Translations under genes and position numbers: made by a program
Shown: positions 17,701-25,421 of the stretch, piece after piece
Position numbering within the stretch: the first letter of the stretch is position 1
Layout of the letters: every line of letters starts with the position of its first letter
The notes under the pieces: generated by a model
Database searches by the model: none
What the model saw: only the letters and a program-made list of their open reading frames with translations
Told to the model about the DNA's origin: nothing
Origin: Terribacillus halophilus
GTDB taxonomy: Bacteria > Bacillota > Bacilli > Bacillales > Amphibacillaceae
Reading direction: 5' to 3'
DNA length: 64,000 bases
Assembly: GCF_900162685.1 (NCBI RefSeq)
Contig: NZ_LT727827.1
Location: 62,001 to 126,000 of the forward strand

Positions 17701-18336
17701 GATGATGATGGCAAGGAGCGTCCAGCGTACTCGCTTATGACAGGTTTTATTGGGACGGCGGCAATCAGTCAAGCACTATCAGACCATGGTCACGACGATA
17801 CTGCTTATCGTCTGCTGCAGCAGACCTCCTATCCATCCTGGCTATACTCGGTTGAAAATGGTGCGACTACGATTTGGGAGCGGCTAAACTCTTATACAGA
17901 GGAAAACGGCTTCGGAGGCAACAATAGCATGAATTCCTTTAACCATTATTCGTTTGGAGCAGTTGGAGCCTGGATGTACAAAGAGTCTTTAGGCATCAAA
18001 CGTGATCCAGATCATCCAGGGTTCAAGCATTTCTATCTGGAACCAACACCAGATCCTGATCAAGTCATGACTTGGGCGAAAGGACATGTGGATTCCATGT
18101 ATGGCCGTATTGAAAGCAGCTGGAAAGTCAACGATCAATCTTTCCGCTATGATGCTGTCATTCCAGCGAACACAACGGCGACAATCACAATTCCTGCTGA
18201 GGATACAAAATCAGTGCGCATCAATAACAAGGCGATTCATAAAGCGGTCGGTATTACCTTCGAGAAACAGGAGAATGGAGAGATTACTTTCACGGCAGAT
18301 GCCGGCAGCTACACATTCCAATCTACTATGCCATAA
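14800..18336 (+). CDS. Secreted alpha-L-rhamnosidase (GH78)
   Basis: 1178 residues. The signal peptide (residues 1-33, cleavage near ADA-KQ) sends it outside the cell, where it releases terminal L-rhamnose from pectic or glycosidic rhamnosides. An N-terminal Ig-like domain (PNPTFSW, YEWNVSVW) is followed by an extra laminin-G-like insert, the GH78 N-terminal domain (LNGKRVGDDYFNPGLTQY, LGEGWWSG), the (alpha/alpha)6 catalytic barrel with DTPARNERMGWNGD near residue 742, and a C-terminal beta domain. At this length it is on the large side for GH78. The start ATG follows AAAGGAGG; the open frame 30 codons upstream lacks a site. A cre site precedes it. Confidence 0.92.
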   Translation: MRRNLYRRTAWVTALLLVFSLLLPSAYHQADAKQPKSKVTNLLTDFGETPIGLDNPNPTFSWKMEADHKGAQQKAYQLVVKKTDGKTIWNTKKQYSDESVAIVYSGDKLEPATRYEWNVSVWNESGKKSTASSWFETGLMNTDISAWDGAKWIGTETEDLVLQSHYLSVYKVHYKLQLEKKTKTSKASFILGANDPRLMDKNKNIYNVENEKNKSYVEFELDISAVKKNKGNAKLAIYRAGYEPNDNPDKPLTELVIPRDLIDHTNKYAAHDISLWGNSGIFHIFLDGENRITPENGFNINPVGSGGNYIAFPMLSEIGFSLDKNQQATFSDLKVTNYRKPSNTLFEEKIEAENNSSIFGESEGITIKSGTYQVAGGKHGVISVADPSDKSTPLLRTEFRTDKKKIQDAKVYATARGIYELYLNGKRVGDDYFNPGLTQYNKTQMYQTYDVTDQLKAGKNNAFGAMLGEGWWSGASTFTTDNWNYFGDRNSLLAKLVITYEDGTTDTIMTNPDWKYTTDGPLEYGSFFQGEVYDANKEIKNWSKAGFKPKRWKNAVEVPLDDTTTAANLDYSGMQITGQIGENAKIVETLTAKSMEEVRPGVFVYDMGQNMVGVPQVKLKKQKAGKEITLRYAEMLYPDNEASGENSGMLMQENLRAALVQDTYITKKGKQTIQPRFTFHGYRYLEITGVDKAPALKDVKGLVISSIHDLDSSYETSNPTVNKLWENITWSMRGNFLSIPTDTPARNERMGWNGDISVFSETATYMDNVNQFLRRHNLANRDLQRDNGRYSDVTPIGPGFGGILWGSAGLTVPWHAYQQYGDETVLQEHYDSMKQYVDYLDTKVNPSTGLINEGPLGDWLSPENSKTENVFLWSAYHVYDLEIMAKTAEILGHDEDAAHFWDRYEERKNYFNDKFIDPETNKTLKSDGSVSDSQASYAVPLALNVLNKTNASAAADHLVAAVERTNTDDDGKERPAYSLMTGFIGTAAISQALSDHGHDDTAYRLLQQTSYPSWLYSVENGATTIWERLNSYTEENGFGGNNSMNSFNHYSFGAVGAWMYKESLGIKRDPDHPGFKHFYLEPTPDPDQVMTWAKGHVDSMYGRIESSWKVNDQSFRYDAVIPANTTATITIPAEDTKSVRINNKAIHKAVGITFEKQENGEITFTADAGSYTFQSTMP

Positions 18337-18337
18337 T

Positions 18338-18367
18338 AAAAAAGCTTCCCCCTCGGGAAGCTTTTTT
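18338..18367. terminator. Bidirectional terminator after the rhamnosidase gene
   Basis: A perfect 13-bp stem AAAAAAGCTTCCC with a 4-nt loop, T run on the plus strand and A run on the other side. It also ends the convergent M50 operon. Confidence 0.92.
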
Positions 18368-18368
18368 G

Positions 18369-19442
18369 TTATGAAGCAGCGTGTTCAGCTGCTTTTCGAA
18401 TCCTATTTGCAAGCATTCGAGTCCATTCCCGTTCTAAAACGCCGAATCCGTTTATTGTTTCATATGCTTTAAACGCTTCTTTTGTGTGCACTAGCGCTTC
18501 TTTATGCTTTGAACATACCAGCATAGCTTGCATTCGACTGTATGTCCCCTCACTCAGGCTTGATACACCTGCAGCATACTGCTCAAGCTTCTCCTCATTT
18601 ACAGAACCGCTCAGCGCATCAGCCAGCATTCGCCATTCTAAAAAAGGTCCATAATAAACAGACAGCTGTTTATTGGGCTTGATTTCAAATTGCTGAAACA
18701 ATCGATCAATCGCTGGCTTTATCCCTTCCTTATCAGCTTCCAGATAGAACACAAACATCGCTTCAATAAAAATATCTTTCAGTTCAGCTGCATTCTCCAT
18801 TTTCTCTCGGCACTTCTTATACATGGAAGCGGACCATTGCGCAGGACGCTCTGAACCATACATTTCGCCCATTAACTTAGCAGATTGAATCTTGTACTTA
18901 CCTATTTCTGTTTTTCTGAGTAAATGATAAAAAGCAACCCCATCAGTTTGAAACGCACCGTTTGGCAACGGCAGAATGGTAGCTAGAAGGATAACAGCAT
19001 GAAATAAACTGCAAGTCCTGAAGAAATCAATAGTTGTAAGCTGCCAGATTGCCAGCATTAGTAAGCTAAGCGACAAACTCATAACCGGTCCACTAATCGT
19101 CATCACTGCTAAGTCTTTTCTGTGTCTCTCTTCCGTCCTGCTTGGAGCAGGCAGCATTAAAGCTACACCGCCAACCAAACCCCAGCTACGGTTTTCCCGT
19201 ATCCTTATTCCTTTTCGTCCCTTTCCAACATGAAACGGACCTACAACAAAATATCCAAAATCCATGCCCATCAGCTTACCGCCGATAACATGACCCAATT
19301 CATGTAGTGCGATTGCCAGAAAAGCCGCAATGCCGAGCTGAATCCATAAGCGAATGTCCGCCTGCAGGTTGGGAAGTACAAAGTGAACCCCTGCAAGAAG
19401 GCAAACTACCAAAATAGATCCGAAGAGTGGTCGTTTCAACAT
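18369..19442 (-). CDS. M50-like site-2 protease family membrane protein
   Basis: 357 residues. Membrane helices run to about residue 175. HELGH (residues 47-51) is the zinc motif, and LPLPNGAFQTDG (about 157-168) occupies the place of the second M50 motif, with Asp167 as the likely third ligand. The last 180 residues are soluble and helical, without a recognised domain. Site-2 proteases cut membrane-bound substrates such as anti-sigma factors. Its ATG overlaps the TAA of the DUF2812 gene (TAATG), so the two are translationally coupled. Target unknown. Confidence 0.7.
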   Translation of the reverse strand: MLKRPLFGSILVVCLLAGVHFVLPNLQADIRLWIQLGIAAFLAIALHELGHVIGGKLMGMDFGYFVVGPFHVGKGRKGIRIRENRSWGLVGGVALMLPAPSRTEERHRKDLAVMTISGPVMSLSLSLLMLAIWQLTTIDFFRTCSLFHAVILLATILPLPNGAFQTDGVAFYHLLRKTEIGKYKIQSAKLMGEMYGSERPAQWSASMYKKCREKMENAAELKDIFIEAMFVFYLEADKEGIKPAIDRLFQQFEIKPNKQLSVYYGPFLEWRMLADALSGSVNEEKLEQYAAGVSSLSEGTYSRMQAMLVCSKHKEALVHTKEAFKAYETINGFGVLEREWTRMLANRIRKAAEHAAS

Positions 19443-19972
19443 TAATCGTCACCCTTCCGGATCAGCTTAATGGTGCGATAATAGAAAGCAACTGTCATCG
19501 AAATACTACAGCCGGCAACCATGGATAATAGGATACAAGAGATAATTACAATCTGGCTATCTGTCTTTAATGCTATCCAATATGTGATAATCATTAAAAT
19601 TGAGGTTACTACGGCCAGTTTCGGTATAAAAGAGCTAGCACGCTTCAATTTATCCTGTTTTGTATCGGCATCGGTGTAGATTGGTGAAGTATCTATAGAA
19701 GCCTCGAAAATATACATTCCATAGGAAGTGCACACGAGTGTCCAGCCAGATTCCTCAAACATTCCTATATACTCTTGCTCTTCCGCTGCATCCAACGTCC
19801 GGTAGTCAATCATGTATTGTACTTGCTTGGGCTCTCCTCGAACAAGCCGGTAACCCATAAACGCAAAATCCTGTAAATGCCAGCCCTTCGCTGCCTGCTT
19901 GGAAAGTTTGCGCATATCTTGTTTCTCACTAAAAGCGAGCCCGCCAGAAGACATATACTTTTTCTGTCTCAT
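19442..19972 (-). CDS. DUF2812 family membrane protein
   Basis: 176 residues. The N-terminal soluble part (residues 1-110) carries the DUF2812 pattern: RKLSKQAAKGWHLQDFAFMGYRLVRGEP, YMIDYRTLD, YIGMFEESGWTLV. Two membrane helices follow near 118-137 and 142-165. DUF2812 proteins are often encoded with PadR regulators in Firmicutes and have no known function. It overlaps the genes on both sides by the TAATG arrangement. Confidence 0.78.
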   Translation of the reverse strand: MRQKKYMSSGGLAFSEKQDMRKLSKQAAKGWHLQDFAFMGYRLVRGEPKQVQYMIDYRTLDAAEEQEYIGMFEESGWTLVCTSYGMYIFEASIDTSPIYTDADTKQDKLKRASSFIPKLAVVTSILMIITYWIALKTDSQIVIISCILLSMVAGCSISMTVAFYYRTIKLIRKGDD

Positions 19973-20304
19973 TATTTTCCCCTCCCTTTCGTCTGCAGTA
20001 CAAGCATCCCTAAGTCGACCATTCGCTTTCGTCTTACGACTTCTTCTTCCAGCTTGGTTATACCGGCAGCTGTTGCGGCATACGTTTTCCGCCTGGGGTC
20101 GCTTTCCGGTTCTGCTTCAATTAGTCCTGCGCCTACTAGCTTCTTGATAATGGTATAAAGCGTCGCCGGTCCTATCTTAAACGTTCCTTGTGTTTCTTCC
20201 TCCACATATTGCATGATTGCATACCCGTGCCTAGGTTCGACAAGAGCTATTAATATATAGAAAACAGGGTCCGTTAACTCCTCTAATGATTTTCCTTTTG
20301 CCAT
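19972..20304 (-). CDS. PadR family transcriptional regulator
   Basis: 110 residues with the PadR winged helix: LTDPVFYILIALVEPRHGYAIMQYVEEETQGTFKIGPATLYTIIKKLVGAGLIEAEPESDPRRKTYAAT, and a C-terminal dimerisation helix. It heads a three-gene operon with DUF2812 and M50-like genes, and an inverted repeat overlaps its ribosome site. Autoregulation of the operon is the natural inference; the inducer is unknown. Confidence 0.88.
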   Translation of the reverse strand: MAKGKSLEELTDPVFYILIALVEPRHGYAIMQYVEEETQGTFKIGPATLYTIIKKLVGAGLIEAEPESDPRRKTYAATAAGITKLEEEVVRRKRMVDLGMLVLQTKGRGK

Positions 20305-20317
20305 AACCGTTCTCCTT

Positions 20318-20351
20318 TATATCCATTTTTGATATATCACTTATGGATATA
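20318..20351 (-). promoter_or_regulatory. Probable PadR operator
   Basis: A perfect 9-bp inverted repeat, TATATCCAT (20318-20326) and ATGGATATA (20343-20351), with the palindrome GATATATC centred between the arms. The left arm starts just upstream of the padR ribosome site. Confidence 0.6.
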
Positions 20352-20436
20352 TTAAGAGATATGGAAGTTGCTGGCAATGGGCATAAAATCTTTTTATACT
20401 ATAAGTAATCCTTTTTTTGTGAAATGAGGTGACGCT

Positions 20437-20787
20437 ATGTTAGTTCTCATTTGTGGAATAGGAGCGATACTCGGCAGTCTTATGCTTAGAGGTTCTGCAC
20501 ATGATCATATAAATAACGTGTTTGGTTATCGGACAAAACGTTCGATGAAGAATCGAGAGTTGTGGGAGATTTCGCAAGTGTATGCAGCTAAAATAATGTT
20601 ATTTACAGGAATAGCGAATGGCATTATTGGCGGTCTGATTATCTTTGTAACTCGCTTTTCCCCTTATAAAAACGAGTATTATTTGTTCTTTGAACTGCTA
20701 TGGGTGATTGTTATGTGGAGCTCTGTCTTTGCTTTAACGGAGAAAAAGTTAAAAGAAGCAGATAATGAGCAGCAGTATCGTGCATAG
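20437..20787 (+). CDS. SdpI/YhfL family small membrane protein
   Basis: 116 residues with three to four membrane segments. The central FGYRTKRSMKNRELWEISQVYAAKI is the hallmark of the SdpI family, whose founder gives immunity to the SDP toxin and signals to its regulator in B. subtilis. Here no toxin gene is adjacent, so it is an orphan SdpI-like protein. Divergent from the PadR operon. Confidence 0.75.
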   Translation: MLVLICGIGAILGSLMLRGSAHDHINNVFGYRTKRSMKNRELWEISQVYAAKIMLFTGIANGIIGGLIIFVTRFSPYKNEYYLFFELLWVIVMWSSVFALTEKKLKEADNEQQYRA

Positions 20788-20789
20788 AA

Positions 20790-20816
20790 AAAAGCAGAGC
20801 ACGCTGCTCTGCTTTT
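20790..20816. terminator. Bidirectional terminator after the SdpI-like gene
   Basis: Perfect 12-bp stem AAAAGCAGAGCA with a 3-nt loop, shared by the convergent pseudouridine synthase gene. Confidence 0.9.
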
Positions 20817-20818
20817 CC

Positions 20819-21721
20819 TTATCTTGATTTAGATTTGAATAGATTTGGAATGTCCGTTACAAACCGAAGCGGCAGTCCTGTAACCGGATGGCTGAAGTTA
20901 AGCTTGCGCGCGTGCAGGCAAAGCCGTTTTATCGAGCGATCACCCGCTCCATATTTTCTATCTCCTGCTATTGGGTGCCCGAGGTCATGCATATGAACAC
21001 GAATTTGGTTTTTCCGTCCTGTGTCCAGACTGAGTTCCATTAGTGTAAAGTTGTTATTTCCTTGGACAACTTTGTAATGTGTAATCGCCTTTTGTCCATC
21101 ATTCTCGTACTTGCTGGAAAACATCTTATGCGTGCTCGTTTCCTTCAGCCAAGAGGTAATGGTGCCTTCTGGCTTGGACACACTTCCCTCGACAAGCGCA
21201 ACATACGCTCGCTCTTTTGTTGTTGTCCACTCTTGCTGCATTTTCTGTTTGATTGCTTCAGATCTGGCAAATACCATAACACCAGATGTATCCCGGTCTA
21301 GTCGATGAACGACAAAAATCTTATTGTCACTGTGCTGTGATTTTACATAATCAGATAGCTGACGATAAGCTGTATTCGACTTTTCATTATCGGAAGCGAT
21401 GGAAAGCAATCCGGAAGCTTTTTCAATAACAATGATGGCATCATCTTCATGAAGAATCGTAATACCTGACATTGGCGGAGCTTCGGTTACCATATCTGTC
21501 CGGATGGTTACCTTCTGACCTGGCTGGAGTTTGTCGTTAAACTGTGTAGAGACACGGCCATCAATGGCTACCTGTCCTCTTGTTAAGATGGATTTAACGG
21601 AGTTACGGCTTTTATTTACTACTTTGATCAAAAAAGGCAATAGTTCTTCTGCTTCTGTTACATTATATTCTTTCGGCTTCGCAGGCTGGAACCCACGAGT
21701 ACGCGGTCGTTTATTTTTCAT
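20819..21721 (-). CDS. RluA family pseudouridine synthase
   Basis: 300 residues. An S4-like N-terminal RNA-binding segment (LLPFLIKVVNKSRNSVKSILTRGQVAIDG) precedes the catalytic domain with HRLDRDTSGV, whose second Asp is the nucleophile, and the conserved GRKNQIRVHMHDLGHPIAGDRKYG. It converts uridine to pseudouridine in rRNA or tRNA; the exact site cannot be told. The start ATG at 21721 has AAAGGA 8 nt upstream; nine extra upstream codons are open but unsupported. Confidence 0.88.
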   Translation of the reverse strand: MKNKRPRTRGFQPAKPKEYNVTEAEELLPFLIKVVNKSRNSVKSILTRGQVAIDGRVSTQFNDKLQPGQKVTIRTDMVTEAPPMSGITILHEDDAIIVIEKASGLLSIASDNEKSNTAYRQLSDYVKSQHSDNKIFVVHRLDRDTSGVMVFARSEAIKQKMQQEWTTTKERAYVALVEGSVSKPEGTITSWLKETSTHKMFSSKYENDGQKAITHYKVVQGNNNFTLMELSLDTGRKNQIRVHMHDLGHPIAGDRKYGAGDRSIKRLCLHARKLNFSHPVTGLPLRFVTDIPNLFKSKSR

Positions 21722-21901
21722 CGTTGAATCCTTTCTGTACCATTTCACATGGCATCATTACTGCATCTTTTCATCATAATTGTTATTGGGAATAAACACA
21801 AGCTTTGCTCAAAACAGCTGCAGGAATATTATAGAAATATCTATACCTTTTTCCTAAAAAAATATAAGATGGACACGACAGAACGGTAGGAGTGAAGAAC
21901 C

Positions 21902-22852
21902 ATGAATATGGACGGGTTGGAGTCATTTTTAGCAGTTGTCGCTAATAAAAGTATATCCCAAGCATCAAAAGCTTTACATATTACGCAGCCAACATTAAGT
22001 ACAAGGATTCGGAAACTGGAGGAAGAACTTGACTTTGTTTTGTTAAAGCGGAGTTGGGGCGGCATTGAACTCACGGAAGAAGGACATTTTTTCCTTCCCT
22101 ATGCAGTTGAACTGTTAGGAGAATTGCAGGATGCAGCGTTCGCACTGATTGGAGACAATAAAATCAGCTATCAGCTGCTCAGCAGCATCGCCGACAGTAA
22201 AAACGAACTGCGCATCGGGATAAACATTTGGCTGGCTCCTGTATTCAACCATGTAATTATCCCGTATATGCAAACACATTTTCCGCATATATCGTTTAAG
22301 TTTATTACAAGGCCTACCAATGTACTAAAAAAATTATTGGAGTACGATAGCATTCACTTTTCGATTCATTTCGAGAATTTAGCAAAAACGCCTTTCTTAA
22401 GGGAGCATCTTCTTCAAGATGAAGTGGTTTTCCTTTGTCATAAAAATGATGTTCCGCTTCTGGATGGCAAACTAGCAAATGCCAGCAAGCTCGATAAGAA
22501 ATTTATTGTCTTCGAGCACGCAGCACTGACGAACAATTTGGAGAAGGTCAGTTCCGTACTGAGCAAATTGCAGGAACCCGATTATCAGATGGTAGATGAC
22601 GTACAGAATATGCTTGCTTTTGTCGAGAGTGGTTATGGTTTTACAACTTTACCTCGTTCTATTCTCTACCATATGAATTTTCCCAGGATGGCTAATATAG
22701 CGATAACATCCATAGAAGATATCGACCTCACAGCATCTATCTGTTTTGAATATCGAGAAAGCGGTCAATTTCAAGACGCCATAAACGAATTGATGCAGGA
22801 ATTGCAGCGTTATGTAAAAGTAATGTACAAAGAAGAAGAGCTAAGCATATGA
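21902..22852 (+). CDS. LysR family transcriptional regulator
   Basis: 316 residues. The N-terminal winged helix is typical (LESFLAVVANKSISQASKALHITQPTLSTRIRKLEEEL), followed by a substrate-binding domain from about residue 90. Its target is unclear: the neighbours are an RNA-modifying enzyme and a diguanylate cyclase, both on the opposite strand, and no divergent partner shares its promoter closely. It overlaps the convergent GGDEF gene by 12 nt. Confidence 0.85.
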   Translation: MNMDGLESFLAVVANKSISQASKALHITQPTLSTRIRKLEEELDFVLLKRSWGGIELTEEGHFFLPYAVELLGELQDAAFALIGDNKISYQLLSSIADSKNELRIGINIWLAPVFNHVIIPYMQTHFPHISFKFITRPTNVLKKLLEYDSIHFSIHFENLAKTPFLREHLLQDEVVFLCHKNDVPLLDGKLANASKLDKKFIVFEHAALTNNLEKVSSVLSKLQEPDYQMVDDVQNMLAFVESGYGFTTLPRSILYHMNFPRMANIAITSIEDIDLTASICFEYRESGQFQDAINELMQELQRYVKVMYKEEELSI

Positions 22853-24067
22853 TTTGCTTTGCTCTTCTTTGTGCTTGACTGTATTTCGTCCGGTACGCTT
22901 TGCTTCATATAAAGCTTCATCAGCTTGACCAAGAAAGTAGGGTAACTGCTCGGGATTCGCTATTGGAGCGCTGTAGACGCCAATGCTCACCGTAACTTTG
23001 TCTGCTGCAGGAGAATACGCATGGTCAATATGCAAGGATTGAATGGACTGCTGAATAGCTTCAGCAGTCTCCTTTAGCTTCTCAGCAGGAAGATCAAAGA
23101 TAGCCAGCACAAATTCCTCACCGCCGTATCTAGCCCATCCTGCTGTTGGAATAGCTGCCTCTTGGTGCACACTTTGCGCGATTAGTCGGAGCACTTCATC
23201 CCCGCGTATATGTCCGTAATGATCGTTATACGTTTTAAAAGCATCCACATCAAGCAGGAATAGTGACAGCTTTTTTTCTGACCTGTCTGCCAGCATGGTA
23301 TAAATATAACTCTGGAAACCCCTTCTGTTTAAGATACCCGTCAATTCATCCATCGTTGCTTGTTTCTTCAGCTTGTCATTCATTGCCTCGTTTTGCTGGA
23401 TCTGGACCTCCAGCGCTTCATTCATATCTGTTAGCAGCAGCTTATTATAAAAGTTTGCCGCAAACCCGGTATAAAGCAGCTGTGATGCAAGCCAACAAAA
23501 GAAAATAAACACACTTAGATTTACATAGTGACCAAACAGCATACCAGCTGCATCCTGATAAATAGGCAGACCAACGTAAAGCAGCACGACACTCGGCAAA
23601 ACGAGCAATACATACAGCTTTCGCTCGACCAAAAACAAAGCAGAGACACACATATAATTGACCACAAATGCCATTACATGCCCATAATGCAGCTGATCTT
23701 GCAAGGTAATCATTGTTCCCCACACAAGAAACAGAAACACAAAGAAATGCACAACCAGCATTCGGCTGCGTACCGAAGCCTGATTTCTTTCCATTATACT
23801 TCCAATCAGCAAATACATTCCTGCCGCGAGAAAAAGTCCAATATACATGCCTACATAAAAGTCCCACCCTTCAGGCAGCTGCATAATCGTCAAAACAGCC
23901 TCAAAGAGCATAATGATAACGGCAAATAGCTTTGTCCGCTTCCAGTTCTCCTCCAGAATCAATTCACGAAGCTTCTGCTTGTTTTCCTTTGTGGCAGTCG
24001 GCAGCGTAAAGGCTGCATAATTCCCATTTTTCTCCTCGATTCTATGGTAATTGTGCTTATTATACAA
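22841..24067 (-). CDS. Membrane-bound GGDEF diguanylate cyclase
   Basis: 408 residues. Six hydrophobic segments between about residues 48 and 205 form a membrane sensor; a short coiled segment leads to a GGDEF domain with DELTGILNRRGF and RYGGEEF (GGEEF at 315-319), expected to make cyclic-di-GMP. No RxxD inhibitory site precedes GGEEF. The only start with a ribosome site (GGAAGGGGA) is a TTG at 24067. It is convergent with the LysR gene and divergent from the second transporter cassette. Confidence 0.85.
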   Translation of the reverse strand: MYNKHNYHRIEEKNGNYAAFTLPTATKENKQKLRELILEENWKRTKLFAVIIMLFEAVLTIMQLPEGWDFYVGMYIGLFLAAGMYLLIGSIMERNQASVRSRMLVVHFFVFLFLVWGTMITLQDQLHYGHVMAFVVNYMCVSALFLVERKLYVLLVLPSVVLLYVGLPIYQDAAGMLFGHYVNLSVFIFFCWLASQLLYTGFAANFYNKLLLTDMNEALEVQIQQNEAMNDKLKKQATMDELTGILNRRGFQSYIYTMLADRSEKKLSLFLLDVDAFKTYNDHYGHIRGDEVLRLIAQSVHQEAAIPTAGWARYGGEEFVLAIFDLPAEKLKETAEAIQQSIQSLHIDHAYSPAADKVTVSIGVYSAPIANPEQLPYFLGQADEALYEAKRTGRNTVKHKEEQSKSYA

Positions 24068-24119
24068 AAAAGTCCCCTTCCAGCCTAGCTTCTATAAAGA
24101 TATTTAATTGTATATTATG

Positions 24120-24148
24120 TTGACAATTTTCTGAATATAGATTAGTTT
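24120..24148 (+). promoter_or_regulatory. Candidate promoter of the second transporter-peptidase pair
   Basis: Perfect -35 TTGACA (24120-24125), 17-nt spacer, weak -10 TAGTTT. Confidence 0.4.
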
Positions 24149-24188
24149 TTATTAATATTCTTATTATGTACGATGAAGGAGAGCGCAT

Positions 24189-25403
24189 ATGTGGAGTGAA
24201 ATTAGTAGCAACCCTGTCATGATTACACTTTTATTGATTGCTGTATTAGGTTTAGGAGAACTCATCTCTATCTGGACAAAAGCACGTATTCCTATGCTGC
24301 TGGCGGCCTTGCTGCTTTATATCAGCCTGCTTTGGACCGGAATTATTCCGAATGGACTTATGTCAGACTCTGTTGTGACAGCATTTGGTTCCTTGATTGT
24401 CGCTCCTTTTATCGTCCATCTTGGAACGCTCGTCCCATTTTCATTAATCAAAGGGCAGCTTCGACCGATTCTTATCGCTCTGACAGGCTCCCTCACCGCT
24501 GTACTGCTCGTCTTAGCAGTAGTGCCATTATTTTTCGACTACCAGACAGCAGTTGCCGGTGCAGGTCCTGTTGTAGGCGGAATTGTAGCCTATCTTGTTA
24601 CGAGTGAGAAGCTGACAGAACTAGGATTGTCCAGCTTAGTAATTATTCCTGCATTAGTACTCAGCATTCATAAACTGTTTGGTATCCCGCTCGCATCTTT
24701 CTTTTTAAAGAGACATGCGCTTATAGTCAAACAGCAAGTACAATCACGTCTTCACTCCGGTGCTGCTCTTGAAAAGGAAACAGCTGCAGCAGCTCGTCCG
24801 AACACATTGACCAAAGCACAGAATGAACGAAAATTACTTTTGCCCAAAAAATATCAAACATCTCTTATTCTTATCCTGCAGCTATATTTGGGCAGTGGTA
24901 TCGCCGTTGTGCTAGATGCACTTACTGGTGTCAACTACACCATCTTCTGTTTAATTATTGGTGTAATTGGAGCTTATATAGGCTTCTATCCACCAAAGAC
25001 AATGGAAAAAGCGAATGCAACAGGGTTTGCCATGATTGCCGTTATCTTTATCGTTATTTCCTCTATGGACGATGTTACGCCAGCTGCCTTGGTAAGTTAT
25101 ATCCCTGAAATCCTGCTCATTTGTGCATTGGGAACAACAGGCGTCACCTTAGGGGGACTGCTTGCCTCTAAGTTCCTTGGAGTCGGTAAATATCTTGGCA
25201 TGCCAGTAGCACTCACCGCACTTTTTGGCTTCCCCGCTGATTACATCCTTTGCGAAGAAATCAGTCGCGAAGTAGGAGAAACAGAAGAAGAACGAGAAGC
25301 AATTATGAACGAGATTGTAACACCGATGCTCATGGGCGGGTTTACTACCGTCACGACCTGCTCCATTTTAATCGCTACGGTATTAATCGGTACATTGAAC
25401 TAA
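24189..25403 (+). CDS. Polytopic membrane protein, paralogue of the 10651-11829 carrier
   Basis: 404 residues, about 10-11 hydrophobic segments. It shares with the earlier carrier the segments LGELISIWTKARIP, VPLFFDYQTAVAGAGP, LTALFGFPADYILCEEISREVG and the C-terminal MLMGGFTTVT, with the same hydrophilic central loop. I infer a solute symporter whose substrate is processed by the downstream peptidase. GAAGGAG lies 7 nt before the ATG; the peptidase gene starts 18 nt after its stop. Confidence 0.65.
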   Translation: MWSEISSNPVMITLLLIAVLGLGELISIWTKARIPMLLAALLLYISLLWTGIIPNGLMSDSVVTAFGSLIVAPFIVHLGTLVPFSLIKGQLRPILIALTGSLTAVLLVLAVVPLFFDYQTAVAGAGPVVGGIVAYLVTSEKLTELGLSSLVIIPALVLSIHKLFGIPLASFFLKRHALIVKQQVQSRLHSGAALEKETAAAARPNTLTKAQNERKLLLPKKYQTSLILILQLYLGSGIAVVLDALTGVNYTIFCLIIGVIGAYIGFYPPKTMEKANATGFAMIAVIFIVISSMDDVTPAALVSYIPEILLICALGTTGVTLGGLLASKFLGVGKYLGMPVALTALFGFPADYILCEEISREVGETEEEREAIMNEIVTPMLMGGFTTVTTCSILIATVLIGTLN

Positions 25404-25421
25404 GAAATAAAGGAGAATTTG

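Noticed and set aside
18086-18472. 128-codon plus-strand frame across the rhamnosidase 3' end and terminator
   Set aside because: It runs through a strong terminator and into the convergent gene; no ribosome site.
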